Shown in pieces: positions 1 to 11,600 of a stretch of 64,000 bases of DNA. Source of the DNA: Euglena gracilis (taxonomy: Eukaryota > Euglenida > Euglenophyceae > Euglenales); the NCBI GenBank assembly GCA_039621445.1, contig CP154954.1, positions 34,569,737-34,633,736 of the forward strand. The letters are read 5' to 3'. Every line of letters starts with the position of its first letter. Positions within the stretch are counted from its first letter, which is position 1. A program made the position numbers and the translations under genes. The notes beneath the pieces are model-generated. The model made no database searches, was not told the origin of the DNA, and was given only the letters and a program-made list of their open reading frames with translations.

Positions 1-1020
1 CCTTGCCAGTTAAAAGCACATTTTTGGAGAATGAAATTGCAAAATCCATTACCGTCTCGGCCGCCTTTGGCGGCCGAAATAAAAATCCTTGAAAAAACCC
101 TACGGCACTTCTTGATGTTTAAACCGGCGTTTGAGACGCCGGGTCCAGGACAGAACCGGCGTCCCCCCCGCACGGGTTTTCCGGACGCCCGTTCTGTCCT
201 AAAACCCGGCGTCAGGAACGCCGGTTCTGTCCAAAACCCGGCGTCCGGTTTGGATTTTGGCCACAAACCGCCTTTTTTTCCCCTCCTTTGGTGCTAATTG
301 TTTCTTGGGACCCCACAAACCACTTTCACCTTGGCTGTTTGAATACAAACTGATATCCTCATATGTCCCCCTGCCTCCATTTTCTTGACCAGCCGAGTTT
401 GGGGGAAACTCTTCGGGTCAACGAAAAAAAAATGATTTTGCGCAAAGTGAAAAAAAATGGCTTCACACCCCCCCCCCCAGTTTGCGAAGTCGACACAGTT
501 GGTTTGAGTTGGGGGGTTTCCAAAGGGGTTCTACCCAGGGAGGCTAGGCACAATGGGGGGGGGGGGTGGGGGGGGGGGGGCGAGCGGCCGCGCGGGGGGG
601 GAGGGGGAGGGGGGTCCGAGGGCGGCCGCCGCGGCGCGCGGCCCATTTTCGGGTCCAAAAGTGGCCATTTTTGGCCATTTTTGGGCCATTTTTGCAAAAA
701 AAAATGCCTTTTTCTTGGGCACAGTGGGGGGCGGGGGGGGTTGAGGGTGGGGGGAGAGTTGCGTCACAGGGGCCGCGGGGGGGGGGGGAGGGGGGGGGTC
801 CCGGACCCCCCTGAGCGGCGCGCCTAGCCTCCCCTCTTTCGCTTTCTAGCGTTTTTGGAGCATTGGACTTCAAAAAAGGCGTTAGCGTCTCGGCCCCTTT
901 GGGTAAAAAAAAAATGGATTCTCTGTGTGCCATGAAAAAATTTTGTGTCGTTGGCCGGGAAAAAAAGATGCTCCCCCCCCGGGTTCGCCCCCCCCCCCCC
1001 CCCGAAAAAATTTCCTCCGC
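1..1020. other. Repetitive low-complexity sequence, no gene seen
   Basis: Apart from the hairpin cluster at 120-255, this stretch is C- and G-homopolymer-rich DNA with A-rich interruptions. Overlapping open frames on both strands are proline- or glycine-rich by-products of the homopolymers. I see nothing with coding character. Confidence 0.6.
120..255. repeat. GC-rich hairpin cluster (GACGCCGG/CCGGCGTC)
   Basis: Successive inverted repeats of the form GACGCCGG-GTTC-AGGACA-GAAC-CCGGCGTC. Arms of 8-11 bp surround a short loop, and the hairpins are joined by a C-run spacer. The same cluster recurs at 2189-2320, 3206-3350, 6033-6165, 6886-7060 and 7715-7944, so it is a module of a dispersed family. 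Confidence 0.8.
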
Positions 1021-1034
1021 TTCGCGCCAAAAAA

Positions 1035-1076
<42 letters not shown>

Positions 1077-1164
1077 AGAAAACCATCCCCCCTCCTTTCC
1101 CCCCCCTCCCCTGGAAAATTTATAGAAATTTTGCTAAGTGTCATAGGATGGGGGGTGGACGTTG

Positions 1165-1200
<36 letters not shown>

Positions 1201-1660
1201 CTTGGGATAACCCTCACCCCCCCTCAGAGTAACGTTTTTTTTTTGCTTACCCCCCCCGCAAAGTGTGGAAGGAAAAATTTCCCCCAAAAGCCAAAATTTC
1301 ATATGGTTCCCGCTTTTAGGATCTTGCACTATGTCACACAATGTACGTTACTTGTCATTGGAAGGCGGGGGGGGGGTACGGGGGGAGGGGGGCGCAGCGG
1401 GGGGGGGGGGGGGGGGCGTGGCATAACCCTCCCCCCCCCCTCAGAGTGGCTAACGTTTTTTGTCAAATTTGCTTTACCCCCCCCTCAAAGTGGCCACTTT
1501 CGTTTGGCGCCAAAGCCCAAAAATTTACCCCCCAAAGTGTCCGCTTCCCCAGAGTGGCCGTTTTGGGGCCCCATGGTGCCTGGAGGGGGGGTGAGGGTAC
1601 ATGCGCACCTGGCCCTGGGTCGGTTACCCCCCCCCCCAGCGGGGATTTTGTTATTGGAGG
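1020..1660. repeat. Poly-C and poly-G tracts with repeated linker
   Basis: A C-run of about 38 bases near 1036-1073 and a G-run of about 36 bases near 1165-1200, followed by alternating C and G runs. The linker words AACCCTC and CAAAGTGGCC recur. Run lengths are unlikely to be exact in an assembly. Confidence 0.7.
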
Positions 1661-1694
1661 GCGGGGGGGGGGGGGCGGCAGCCCCCCCCCCCCC

Positions 1695-1868
1695 GCTAGA
1701 CGACCAAGGGCGCCGAAGGCGCCTTGGGACGGTTTTGTTTACGGTGCGCGTGGCATTACATTGGGGGCCCTGGTATCATGCATCGTTTTTTGCCGTACCG
1801 CTAGACGACCAAGGGCGCCGAAGGCGCCTTGGGACGGTTTTGTTTACGGTGCCCGTGGCATTACATGC
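1695..1868. repeat. About 105-bp tandem duplication
   Basis: The block beginning GCTAGACGACCAAGGGCGCC occurs at 1695 and again at 1800. It contains the palindrome AAGGCGCC/GGCGCCTT and ends in GTGGCATTACAT. The two copies differ by only a few bases over about 70 bp. Confidence 0.8.
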
Positions 1869-1967
1869 GCGCCTGGCCCTGCCGTACAACGGGGGGGGGG
1901 TTTTGTATAACATCCCAATGGGGGGAGGGCTTAAAAAATCTTTGGAGGGGGGGGGTGGTCGAAATTT

Positions 1968-2123
1968 TGGTGGTCGCTGGCGACCGGTCACTCCGACCAC
2001 CAATGGTCGGTCGACCGTGACCAACGGTCGCTAGCGACCACCAAAAGTTCCACGGCCAATTTCCCGCAATGAGGTCGCTAGCGACCACCAAAAGTTCCAC
2101 GGCCAATTTCCCGCAATGAGCCC
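1968..2123. repeat. GGTCGCTAGCGACC palindromes with 47-bp tandem repeat
   Basis: Self-complementary GGTCGCTAGCGACC words. The 47-bp unit starting at 2026 is repeated at 2073 and includes AAAAGTTCCACGGCCAATTT. The same terminal sequence bounds the fold-back element at 4917-5630, so this is one arm of the same family. Confidence 0.75.
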
Positions 2124-2188
2124 TGTATACGGGTTATGTCCACAATTTTTATAGAAAGTCCCTCATTAAACCCCCCCACTTCTCGTTA

Positions 2189-2684
2189 AACCGGCGTTTG
2201 AGACGCCGGGTTCAGGACAGAACCGGCGTCCCCCCCCACGGGTTTTACGGACGCCGGTTCTGTCCTAAAACCCGGCGTTAGGAACGCCGGTTCTGTCCAA
2301 AACCCGGCTTCCGGTTTGGGACTGTATTTTGTGTAAAAAAGTGTGCCAATGTGACCCCAGAAACAAAAATCTCCTTGGATGAAAGGGGATAAAAGGCACA
2401 ATTGCTGAGTGCAAAATATCATGACAGACGGCAAGCGTTTTGCAGTTTCTGAGGTGGGGGGGGGAGGATTGCTAGGCATACAGGTTGCTACAGCTGCACT
2501 GATTACAGGGCAAAACATATTGCCGGCAAGGAGACACATTACAGAAATTTTGGCTGGACCCCATTGGATTTTTTCAGAAGTACGGTTGGGAATTTTGGGT
2601 GGACCCCCCCTGGGTTTTTTCAGACATACGGCAGGGTAATTTTGGCTGGACCCGCCCTGGGTTATTTCAAAAATTCCGATTGGG
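2189..2684. repeat. 500-bp dispersed repeat, copy 1 (pair with 6033-6530)
   Basis: Nearly identical in direct orientation to 6033-6530. It holds a hairpin cluster, then a unique part with GTGTGCCAATGTGACCCC, then three degenerate units of about 49 bp containing TTTTGGCTGGACCC and GGGTTTTTTCAGA. The open frames across it follow the 49-bp period, so I do not treat them as genes. Confidence 0.85.
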
Positions 2685-3205
2685 GGGTTCTGGAGCCATT
2701 TGGGTGGGTTTTGACTGGTGTTGGGGTGATTTGGACAGAAGTTTTTTTCAGGGGCTTAAAAATCGGCGATACTGACCCGTTAGTACATTAGAGTGGGTAG
2801 TCTCCCCCATCAAAGTGGCCGCCCTCCGGGCGCCGTGGGACCCCAAAGCGGCGGGAGGGATTCTTTGGGGGGGGGGTCAATTTGGCGACCTTTGCCGCCA
2901 AAAGAAAGCAGCCACTTTGAGGGTATACCAAAATTTGCCTAAAAAAATGGCAAATTTTGGCAAATTTCCAAAAATGACAATTGGACACTGATCGACGGTG
3001 AGACTCTCCTGGGCCTTCTTTCTCGAGGGGTGGTTTGGGACGCGGGGGGAGACTGTGGCCCAACTGCCCCCACACGTTTTCTTTGACGCCACTCAAAATT
3101 GTGTATTTTTCCTTTGGTTGACAAAAAAATGTGCCCGGCAAAAAGCTGGGGCGGGGGGGGGGGGAGGCGGGGGGACAGGGGGCAAACACCCCCTCTACTA
3201 CAAAA
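2685..3205. other. Spacer between repeats, nothing recognised
   Basis: Mixed sequence with short A/T and C/G runs and words such as CAAAGTGGCC seen in other elements. No open frame has convincing composition or a known motif. Confidence 0.5.
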
Positions 3206-3289
3206 AAGGGGTGGCGGACGCCGGTTCTGTCCTGAACCCGGCGTCCGGGGACGCCGGGTTCAGGACAGAACCGGCGTCCGCCACCCCTT
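3206..3289. repeat. 84-bp near-perfect palindrome
   Basis: AAGGGGTGGCGGACGCCGG at the left is matched by its reverse complement ending at 3289, with the axis near 3247. It could form a cruciform or a long hairpin. A closely similar palindrome lies at 7861-7944. Confidence 0.9.
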
Positions 3290-3660
3290 GTTTAAAGCGG
3301 CGTTTTAGAGACGCCGGGTTCAGGACAGAACCGGCGTTCACCCCCTTCGGGCCAGGGAGCACTTAGAAGTACGTTCACTAGCGTTCCCCTTTAGTCCCAT
3401 GGGGGAACAGCCAAAACGTCCCAAAGCAAATTCTGAAAGAAAAACCAGAGGATTCAAACATAAAATCTCTGAAACTCTAAAAAAGCCATGGGGGTTCCAG
3501 CCGTATTCCCCAACCGTATTTCTGACAGAAAAAAACCCAGCAGGTCCAGCCAAAATTTCCCAACCGTGATAATAAACCCAGCGCGGTCCAACCACAGTTT
3601 CCCCTCCGTATGTCTGAAACCCAGGGGCTCCAGCCAACATTTACCAGCCGCAATTCTGAA
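3290..3660. repeat. Inverted copy of 6590-6900
   Basis: This block is the reverse complement of 6590-6900, including the 49-bp minisatellite built on CCAGCCAAAATTTCCCAACCG. The two copies face each other about 3 kb apart, which suggests arms of a large composite element. Confidence 0.8.
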
Positions 3661-3662
3661 AC

Positions 3663-4846
3663 CGTGTATTGGGGCTGTGGCTTCACGCCCGAACCGGCGT
3701 TCTGGACGCCGGTTCGGCGCATAAATTTTTGCGCCGAACCGGCGTCCAGAACGCCGGTTCGGGCGGGAAGACGGCGTCCCAGGGACCCAAAATAAAAAGC
3801 GCCAAAAAGTGTCCAAAATGGTTTTTCGACATGTGGCAATCATATCAATCATATCTGAGCAGTTTTCGGGGGGTATTTGGCCAGAAATTGGGGTATTTTG
3901 TGCAACAATTTCCATTTGGTCAAATTTGGGGAATTTCTGAAATAGAATATCATGCAGCACGGCTGAAATCTAAGGCCATCTGCTGAAATCCCTCGAGAAG
4001 GGCTATCGATGGGCAACATGGGGGGATTGGTACGACGTGGCGAGGGGGTCCGAATAGGGGGGGGGGGGGAGGGGGGGGAAATGGGGGGAAAATGGCGTGG
4101 CGAGGGGGTCTCGGATGGGGGGGGAGGGAGGGGTGTGCCATGGTTGCAGAATGAAAAATGTGTTGGGTGGCGTGGCGAGGGGGTCCGGCTAGGAAGAGGG
4201 AGGGGCGGTAAATAGCGTGGCGAGCCCCTCGGAGGGGGAGGGGGTGGGTGTACCAACCCCCCATAGCAGGTGCACAGTGGATTTTGGAATTTGCGAAAAG
4301 GGTCGGAACATGCAATCGGCAATTTTCAGAGTGCTATGCAGTGTGGCTGAGTTCTAAGGGCACCAAATGAAAGCTCATGGGGAGAGCTTTCGATTGATAT
4401 GCCGTATGGCACCTGAGGTGTGAGATTTGACAGATCAGGATGTCAAATTTTGGAATACATGATTGCTGAAAAGAAGCGCTGTGTGATATTGCTGAATCCT
4501 GTGGCCATCTGTCAAAAGCCCTTGAGAAGAGCTTTCGATTGATGGGTAACATGGCATCACGTTTGTGAAAACTTCAATCGGCCGATCGACATCGCCATTC
4601 GCCCAAAGGAGGTCAAAAATGCTCAAAAAGGTTCAAAAAATGGGTATTTAGGGCGAAATTGGCCTGGATTCCTTGAACGCCGGTTCGGGCGTGAAGCCAG
4701 AGCCCCTAATCCACAGTTTCAACAACTGTGTCCAGAACGCCGGTTCGGGCGTGAAGCCGTGTTCCAGAACGCCGGTTTGGGCTGCCGCCCGAACCGGCGT
4801 TCTGGAACACGGCTTCACGCCCGAACCGGCGTTCTGGACACAGTTT
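3663..4846. mobile_element. Hairpin-capped repeat element, copy A
   Basis: About 1.2 kb bounded at both ends by nested GC-rich hairpins (CCGAACCGGCGT...ACGCCGGTTCGG). The interior is less GC-rich and carries a degenerate 150-bp period marked by GAGCTTTCGATTGATGGG or close variants near 4000, 4390 and 4530. Copy B at 23602-24838 has the same order of parts. No transposase frame is visible, so any movement would need outside enzymes. The family is not one I recognise. Confidence 0.65.
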
Positions 4847-4916
4847 TCGTATCAGAAAAACGCACGGGGGGTTCCAGCCAGCATTTAACAACCGTATTTC
4901 TAAAAAACCCAGGGGG

Positions 4917-5630
4917 GTCGGCTCATTGCGGGAAATTGGTGATGGACTTTTTTGTGGTCGCTAGCGACTAGTCGCTAGCGACCAAGTCTACAAGTCTACT
5001 GACCATTGGTGGTCGGGCCGACCACCAATTTTAAGTCCACCCCCCCCCCTCCAAAAATTTTTTCAAGCCCCCCCCGAAAAAATTTTCATTCAAATATGAA
5101 AGAAAATGACTCAAAACGCGAACTTAGTCGGCCTACGGCCTCCGGGGGGAGCTGCCCCCCCCCCCCCGGCCCCCCCCCCCCCCCCCCCGCCCGCCCAAAA
5201 TAACAAAATCCCCTTGTGTGTGCAAGGCAAAGATGGCCGAATCGCGCTTCGTAATGAATGTAGTCTTGCGTGTGCAAGACAAGGATGGCCGAGTCGCGCT
5301 CCCAGGCTATTGTAAATGCTATGGTTTCATAGAACAGGCCCAAAGAGAAGATATTACACGAAATTTTTTGTAAATTGACCCCCGAATGGGGGTTTTGGAA
5401 GGCATTTGGGTGGGTTTTGAGTCATTTTCTTTTATATTTGAATGAAAAATTTTTGGAGGGGGGGGCTTAAAATTTTTTCTAGAGGGGGGGGTGGACTTAA
5501 AATTGGTAGTCGGAGCGACTAGTCGCTCCGCCCCCCAATGGTCCTAGGCGACTAGTCGGTAGCGACCCTAGCGACTAGTCGCTAGCGACCACCAAAAAGT
5601 CCATCACCAATTTCTCGCTCGGGGCCAAGC
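4917..5630. mobile_element. Fold-back element with GGTCGCTAGCGACC ends
   Basis: The left end (CATTGCGGGAAATTGG...GGTCGCTAGCGAC) and the right end (GTCGCTAGCGACCACCAAAAAG) are reverse complements, and the inner arms also match, for example TTTCATTCAAATATGAAAG against its complement near 5430. The core, about 5110-5400, is C-rich and contains a duplicated AAGGCAAAGATGGCC / CAAGGATGGCC unit. No gene is seen. Confidence 0.75.
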
Positions 5631-6032
5631 TGGGTCCAGCCAACATTTCCCAACCGTAATTCTAAGAAAAAACCCAGGGGTGGGCAGTCAACATTAAACC
5701 GGGTGAATATGCAAAAACTTGGGGGGAAAATGCCCATTTTGGGCCGAGTTGGCAAAAGAACACCTCTCCCCAATGGATTTTCAATATAATGGCACAAAAA
5801 GGACTTAGCCCTCCAAGTATATTGCCAACATAGAAGGGATTTTGTTATTTGAGGGGGGGGGTGCGGGGGGCAGAGCCCCCCCGCCCATGTCAAAATTTCG
5901 CACGAAAAGGACTTAGCCCTCCAAGTATGTTGCTATTTGAGGCTCGGGTGGGGGTTGAGGGGGGACTTTTCTGCCCTTCGTAATGCAGAATGCTTGCATT
6001 TCTAAAGGATTTTCATGTAATCCCTGTTTCAC
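5631..6032. other. Spacer, nothing recognised
   Basis: Contains two copies of an AAAAGGACTTAGCCCTCCAAGTAT word about 100 bp apart and G/C runs. There is no coding or RNA-gene signal. Confidence 0.5.
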
Positions 6033-6530
6033 CATTAAACCGGCGTTTGAGACGCCGGGTTCAGGACAGAACCGGCGTCCCCCCCCACGGGTTTTCCGGA
6101 CGCCGGTTCTGTCCTAAAACCCGGCGTTAGGAACGCCGGTTCTGTCCAAAACCCGGCGTCCGGTTTGGGACTGTATTTTGTGTAAAAAAGTGTGCCAATG
6201 TGACCCCAGAAACAAAAATCTCCTTGGATGAAAGGGGATAAAAGGCACAATTGCTGAGTGCAAAATATCATGGATGACAGACGGCAAGCGTTTTGCAGTT
6301 TCTGAGGTGGGGGGGGGGAGGATTGCTAGGCATACAGGTTGCTACAGCTGCACTGATTACAGGGCAAAACATATTGCCAGCAAGGAGACACATTACAGAA
6401 ATTTTGGCTGGACCCCACTGGATTTTTTCAGAAGTACGGTTGGGAATTTTGGGTGGACCCCCCCTGGGTTTTTTCAGACATACGGCAGGGTAATTTTGGC
6501 TGGACCCGCCCTGGGTTATTTCAAAAATTC
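6033..6530. repeat. 500-bp dispersed repeat, copy 2
   Basis: Direct repeat of 2189-2684 with a handful of substitutions and a small insertion near 6270. It is followed at 6540-6740 by further 49-bp minisatellite units absent from copy 1. Confidence 0.85.
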
Positions 6531-6539
6531 GGTTTAATG

Positions 6540-6900
6540 TTGACTGCCCACCCCTGGGTTTTTTCTTAGAATTACGGTTGGGAAATGTTGGCTGGACCCC
6601 CTGGGTTTTTTAGAAATACGGTTGTTAAATGCTGGCTGGAACCCCCCGTGCGTTTATCACGGTTGGGAAATTTTGGCTGGACCTGCTGGGTTTTTTTCTG
6701 TCAGAAATACGGTTGGGGAATACGGCTGGAACCCCCATGGCTTTTTTAGAGTTTCAGAGATTTTATGTTTGAATCCTCTGGTTTTTTTTTCAGAATTTGC
6801 TTTGGGACGTTTTGGCTGTTCCCCCATGGGACTAAAGGGGAACGCTAGTGAACGTACTTCTAAGTGCTCCCTGGCCCGAAGGGGGTGAACGCCGGTTCTG
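6540..6900. repeat. 49-bp minisatellite and inverted copy of 3290-3660
   Basis: About five degenerate units of GGTTGGGAAATTTTGGCTGG plus GGGTTTTTT-CAGAAATAC. The 3' part (6750-6900) is the reverse complement of 3330-3480. Confidence 0.75.
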
Positions 6901-7763
6901 TCCTGAACCCGGCGTCTCTAAAACGCCGCTTTAAGCCGGCGTTTGAGACGCCGGGCTCAGGACAGAACCGGCGTCCCCCCCCCACGGGCTTTCCGGACGC
7001 CGGTTCTGTCCTAAAGCCCGGCGTTAGGAACGCCGGTTTTGTCCAAAGCCCGGCGTCCGATTTTCATTCCTAAAAATGTCACCAAAAGTGCCCAAAAGTG
7101 GCCCTAAGGTGCTGGTATGAGTGTTTCAACCATCAAGGACAATGAATTTTGCCATCTGGGGACCAGTGGGTGGATATCCAAATCTCGTGAAAAATCGGCC
7201 CAGATTTGGAAATAGAGTACCGTGCAGCGTGGAAAGATCTGATGAGCACCGCTGGTCGTCTGTTGAAAAGAGCTTTCGATCGAGGGGTAACTTGGTACCC
7301 TAACGTTGCACGCAGCCCGAGATACGCTCGCGATGGTCGGATCGGCCAGAATCTGAGTCGAAACTTGCAGAAATCTTCAGTGACTTTTGGTTTAAGATGC
7401 TGAATAAACCCTACAGAAACGTTTTTCCTCTTCGAATCAACGACCTGACGGGTCCTAGGGGGCACCAGAGTTGTGAAATTAGGATTCCCCACTGACAGAA
7501 AATAAGAGCTCCAGGCGACGTGGCTGAATTTGGTGGTGATCGCCAGTCGTCTGATGAAAAGAGCTTTCGATCGAGGGGTGATTTTATACCTGGACGATTG
7601 ACACAGCCAGAAATACCCTCGCGATCGCCGGAATTTGGTGAAGTGCAAAGTGGTGTGACATTGCAGATCAGTGGTCGGAGATTGGTCCTGGGAGTGTCCT
7701 TTGGCCGAAGGGGGGACGCCGGTTCTGTCCTGAGCCCCGCGTCTCTAAAACGCCGGCTTAAAC

Positions 7764-7846
7764 AAGAGGTGGCGGACGCCGGTTCTGTCCAAAGCCCGGC
7801 GTTCCGGACGCCGGGCTTTGGACAGAACCGGCGTCCGCCACCTCTT
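7764..7846. repeat. 83-bp near-perfect palindrome
   Basis: AAGAGGTGGCGGACGCCGG at the left is mirrored by CCGGCGTCCGCCACCTCTT at the right, with the axis near 7805. It lies 14 bp from a second palindrome of the same design at 7861-7944. Confidence 0.9.
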
Positions 7847-7860
7847 TTTTGTAGTAAAAC

Positions 7861-7944
7861 AAGGGGTGGCGGACGCCGGTTCTGTCCTGAACCCGGCGTC
7901 CCCGGACGCCGGGTTCAGGACAGAACCGGCGTCCGCCACCCCTT
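7861..7944. repeat. 84-bp near-perfect palindrome
   Basis: Nearly the same sequence as the palindrome at 3206-3289, differing mainly at the axis (CCCC instead of GGGG). Confidence 0.9.
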
Positions 7945-8154
7945 TTTTGTACTAGATTTTTTCCCCTCCGGACCCCCATCAAGGGCCCACCGACCCCCAC
8001 CGACCAAAGACTTCCATCTGAGGGTGTTTATGTTGGTGTAAGGCATTTATTTGGACCCATCCGGACCATTTCCGGGTGATTTGGGCCCGCCACAGACCAT
8101 TTTTATGACCACCGACTAGCCACCATCGATTTTCTTCATGGGGGGGGCTTACAA

Positions 8155-8625
8155 GTCGGCGATAGTGTCCCGTTAGTAACGTACTAGTACTAACGTACTA
8201 GTACGTCAGTACTAGTTGGCCGACTACCCCCCCCCCCGATACTGTCCCGTTAGTAACGTACTAGTATTAACGTACTAGTACGTTAGGGCTCCCGGATCTG
8301 GCCTGGGGGGGGGGGTTGTGGGCCGACCCTAGGGTCGGCCCACGGTCGCCAAAGGTCGCCAAAGGTCGCTATGGTCGACCCCCCCCCCGAGGCTGTGGAG
8401 TGGGTGGCGACCCTAGAAACCCTTTGTGGGCCGACCCTAGGGTCGACTTAGGGTCGGCCCACCCCACGACCTCCCCCCCCCCTACAACCCTAGGGTCGAC
8501 TTAGGGTCGGCCCACCCCACGACCTCCCCCCCCCCTGCCACCTCAGGGTCGACTTAGGGTCGGCCCACCCCACGACCTCCCCCCCCCCTCCAAAGAAAAA
8601 AAATGAAATTTTCGGACCGTTTTTA
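8155..8625. repeat. Left inverted flank of the satellite block
   Basis: Contains ACTAGTACGTTAG palindromes, then GGATCTGGCCTGGGGG, GTGGGCCGACCCTAGGGTCGGCCCAC and three tandem GTCGACTTAGGGTCGGCCCA units. The reverse complement of this order is found at 17395-18010 on the other side of the array. Confidence 0.85.
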
Positions 8626-11600
8626 GGGGACAAATCCTTTCTGTAACCCAGCTGATTTGGGGGGCAAATCCCTTTTGTTGCCCAACTGTTGGAGGGCCCC
8701 AAAATAACAAAATTCCTTGTGTTGCCCACCCGTTTTGGGGGACAAATCCCTTTTGTTGGCCAACTGTTCGAGGGCCCCAGAATAACAAAAATCCCTTGTG
8801 TTACCACCCGTTTTGGGAGGCAAATCCCTTGTGTTACCCACCCGTTTGGGGGGGCAAATCCTTTTTGTTGCCCAACTGTTCGAGGGCCGCAAAATAACAA
8901 AATCCCTTGTGTTACCCACCCGTTTTGGGGGGCAAATCCCTTTTGTTTCCCAACTGATCTGGGGGGCAAATCCCTTTTGTTGCCCAACTGTTCGAGGGCC
9001 CCAAAATAAAAAAAATCCCTTGTGTTACCCAGCCGTTTTGGGGAGGCAAATCCCTTTTGTTGCCCAACTGTCCCAGGGCCCCAAAATAAAAAAATCCCTT
9101 GTGTTACCCAGCCGTTTTGGGGGGCAAATCCCTTTTGTTGCCCAACTGTTCGAGGGCCCCAAAATAACAAAATCCCTTGTGTTACCCACCCGTTTTGGGG
9201 GGCAAATCCCTTTTGTTTCCCAACTGATCTGGGGGGCAAATCCCTTTTGTTGCCTAACTGTTCGAGGGCCCCAAAATAACAAAATCCCTTGTGTTACCCA
9301 CCCGTTTTGGGAGGCAAATCCCTTGTGTAACCCAGCCGTTTTGGGGGGCAAATTCCTTTTGTTGCCCAACTGTTCGAGGGCCCCAAAATAAAAAAAATCC
9401 CTTGTGTTGCCCACCCGTTTTGGGAGGCAAATCCCTTTTGTTTCCCAACTGATCTGGGGGGCAAATCCCTTTTGTTGCCCAACTGTTCGAGGGCCCCAAA
9501 ATAACAAAATCCCTTGTGTTACCCACCCGTTTTGGGAGGCAAATCCCTTGTGTAACCCAGCCGTTTTGGGGGGCAAATCCCTTTTCTTGCCCAACTGTTC
9601 GAGGGCCCCAAAATAAAAAAAATCCCTTGTGTTACCCAGCCGTTTTGGGGGGCAAATCCTTTGTGTAACCCAGCCGTTTTGGGGGGCAAATCCCTTTTGT
9701 TGCCCAACTGTTCGAGGGCCCCAAAATAACAAAATCCCTTGTGTTGCCCACCCGTTTTGGGGGACAAATCCCTTTTGTTTCCCAACTGATCTGGGGGGCA
9801 AATCCTTTTTGTTGCCCAACTGTTCGAGGGCCCCAAAATAACAAAATCCCTTGTGTTACCCACCCGTTTTGGGAGGCAAATCCCTTGTGTAACCCAGCCG
9901 TTTTGGGAAGCAAATCCCTTTTCTTGCCCAACTGTTCGAGGGCCCCAAAATAAAAAAAATCCCTTGTGTTGCCCACCCGTTTTGGGGGGCAAATCCCTTT
10001 TGTTTCCCAACTGATCTGGGGGGCAAATCCCTTTTGTTGCCCAACTGTTCGAGGGCCCCAAAATAACAAAATCCCTTGTGTTACCCAGCCGTTTTGGGGG
10101 GCAAATCCCTTTTGTTGCCCAACTGTTCGAGGGCCCCAAAATAACAAAATCCCTTGTGTTACCCACCCGTTTTGGGAGGCAAATCCCTTGTGTAACCCAG
10201 CCGTTTTGGGGGGCAAATTCGTTTTGTTGCCCAACTGTTCGAGGGCCCCAAAATAAAAAAAATCCCTTGTGTTGCCCACCCGTTTTGGGAGGCAAATCCC
10301 TTTTGTTTCCCAACTGATCTGGGGGGCAAATCCCTTTTGTTGCCCAACTGTTCGAGGGCCCCAAAATAACAAAATCCCTTGTGTTACCCACCCGTTTTGG
10401 GAGGCAAATCCCTTGTGTAACCCAGCCGTTTTGGGGGGCAAATCCCTTTTGTTGCCCAACTGTTCGAGGGCCCCAAAATAACAAAATCCCTTGTGTTGCC
10501 CACCCGTTTTGGGGGGCAAATCCCTTTTCTGGCCCAACTGTTCGAGGGCCCCAAAATAAAAAAATCCCTTGTGTAACCCAGCCGTTTTGGGGGGCAAATC
10601 TTTTTTGTTGCCCAACTGTTCGAGGGCCCCAAAATAAAAAAATCCCTTGTGTAACCCAGCCGTTTTGGGGGGCAAATCCCTTTTGTTGCCCAACTGTTCG
10701 AGGGCCCCAAAATAAAAAAATCCCTTGTGTTGCCCACCCGTTTTGGGAGGCAAATCCCTTTTGTTTCCCAACTGATCTGGGGGGCAAATCCCTTTTGTTG
10801 CCCAACTGTTCGAGGGCCCCAAAATAACAAAATCCCTTGTGTTACCCACCCGTTTTGGGAGGCAAATCCCTTGTGTAACCCAGCCGTTTTGGGGGGCAAA
10901 TCCCTTTTGTTGCCCAACTGTTCGAGGGCCCCAAAATAAAAAAATCCCTTGTGTTACCCACCCGTTTTGGGGGGCAAATCCTTTGTGTAACCCAGCCGTT
11001 TTGGGGGGCAAATCCCTTTTCTTGCCCAACTGTTCGAGGGCCCCAAAATAAAAAAAATCCCTTGTGTTACCCAGCCGTTTTGGGAGGCAAATCCCTTGTG
11101 TAACCCAGCCGTTTTGGGGGGCAAATCCCTTTTGTTGCCCAACTGTTCGAGGGCCCCAAAATAAAAAAAATCCCTTGTGTTGCCCACCCGTTTTGGGAGG
11201 CAAATCCCTTTTGTTTCCCAACTGATCTGGGGGGCAAATCCCTTTTGTTGCCCAACTGTTCGAGGGCCCCAAAATAACAAAATCCCTTGTGTTACCCACC
11301 CGTTTTGGGAGGCAAATCCCTTGTGTAACCCAGCCGTTTTGGGGGGCAAATCCCTTTTCTTGCCCAACTGTTCGAGGGCCCCAAAATAAAAAAATCCCTT
11401 GTGTTACCCAGCCGTTTTGGGGGGCAAATCCTTTGTGTAACCCAGCCGTTTTGGGGGGCAAATCCCTTTTGTTGCCCAACTGTTCGAGGGCCCCAAAATA
11501 ACAAAATCCCTTGTGTTGCCCACCCGTTTTGGGAGGCAAATCCCTTTTGTTTCCCAACTGATCTGGGGGGCAAATCCCTTTTGTTGCCCAACTGTTCGAG

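Larger units (their letters stand above)
6886..7944. mobile_element. Hairpin-capped repeat element, copy C
   Basis: Starts with a GACGCCGG hairpin cluster (6886-7060) and ends with two long palindromes (7764-7846 and 7861-7944). The interior has two copies of AAAAGAGCTTTCGATCGAGG about 300 bp apart, the same core word as in copies A and B. No transposase frame is visible. Confidence 0.6.

Noticed and set aside
363-1341. Proline- and glycine-rich open frames on both strands
   Set aside because: They result from C and G homopolymers and have no non-repetitive content.
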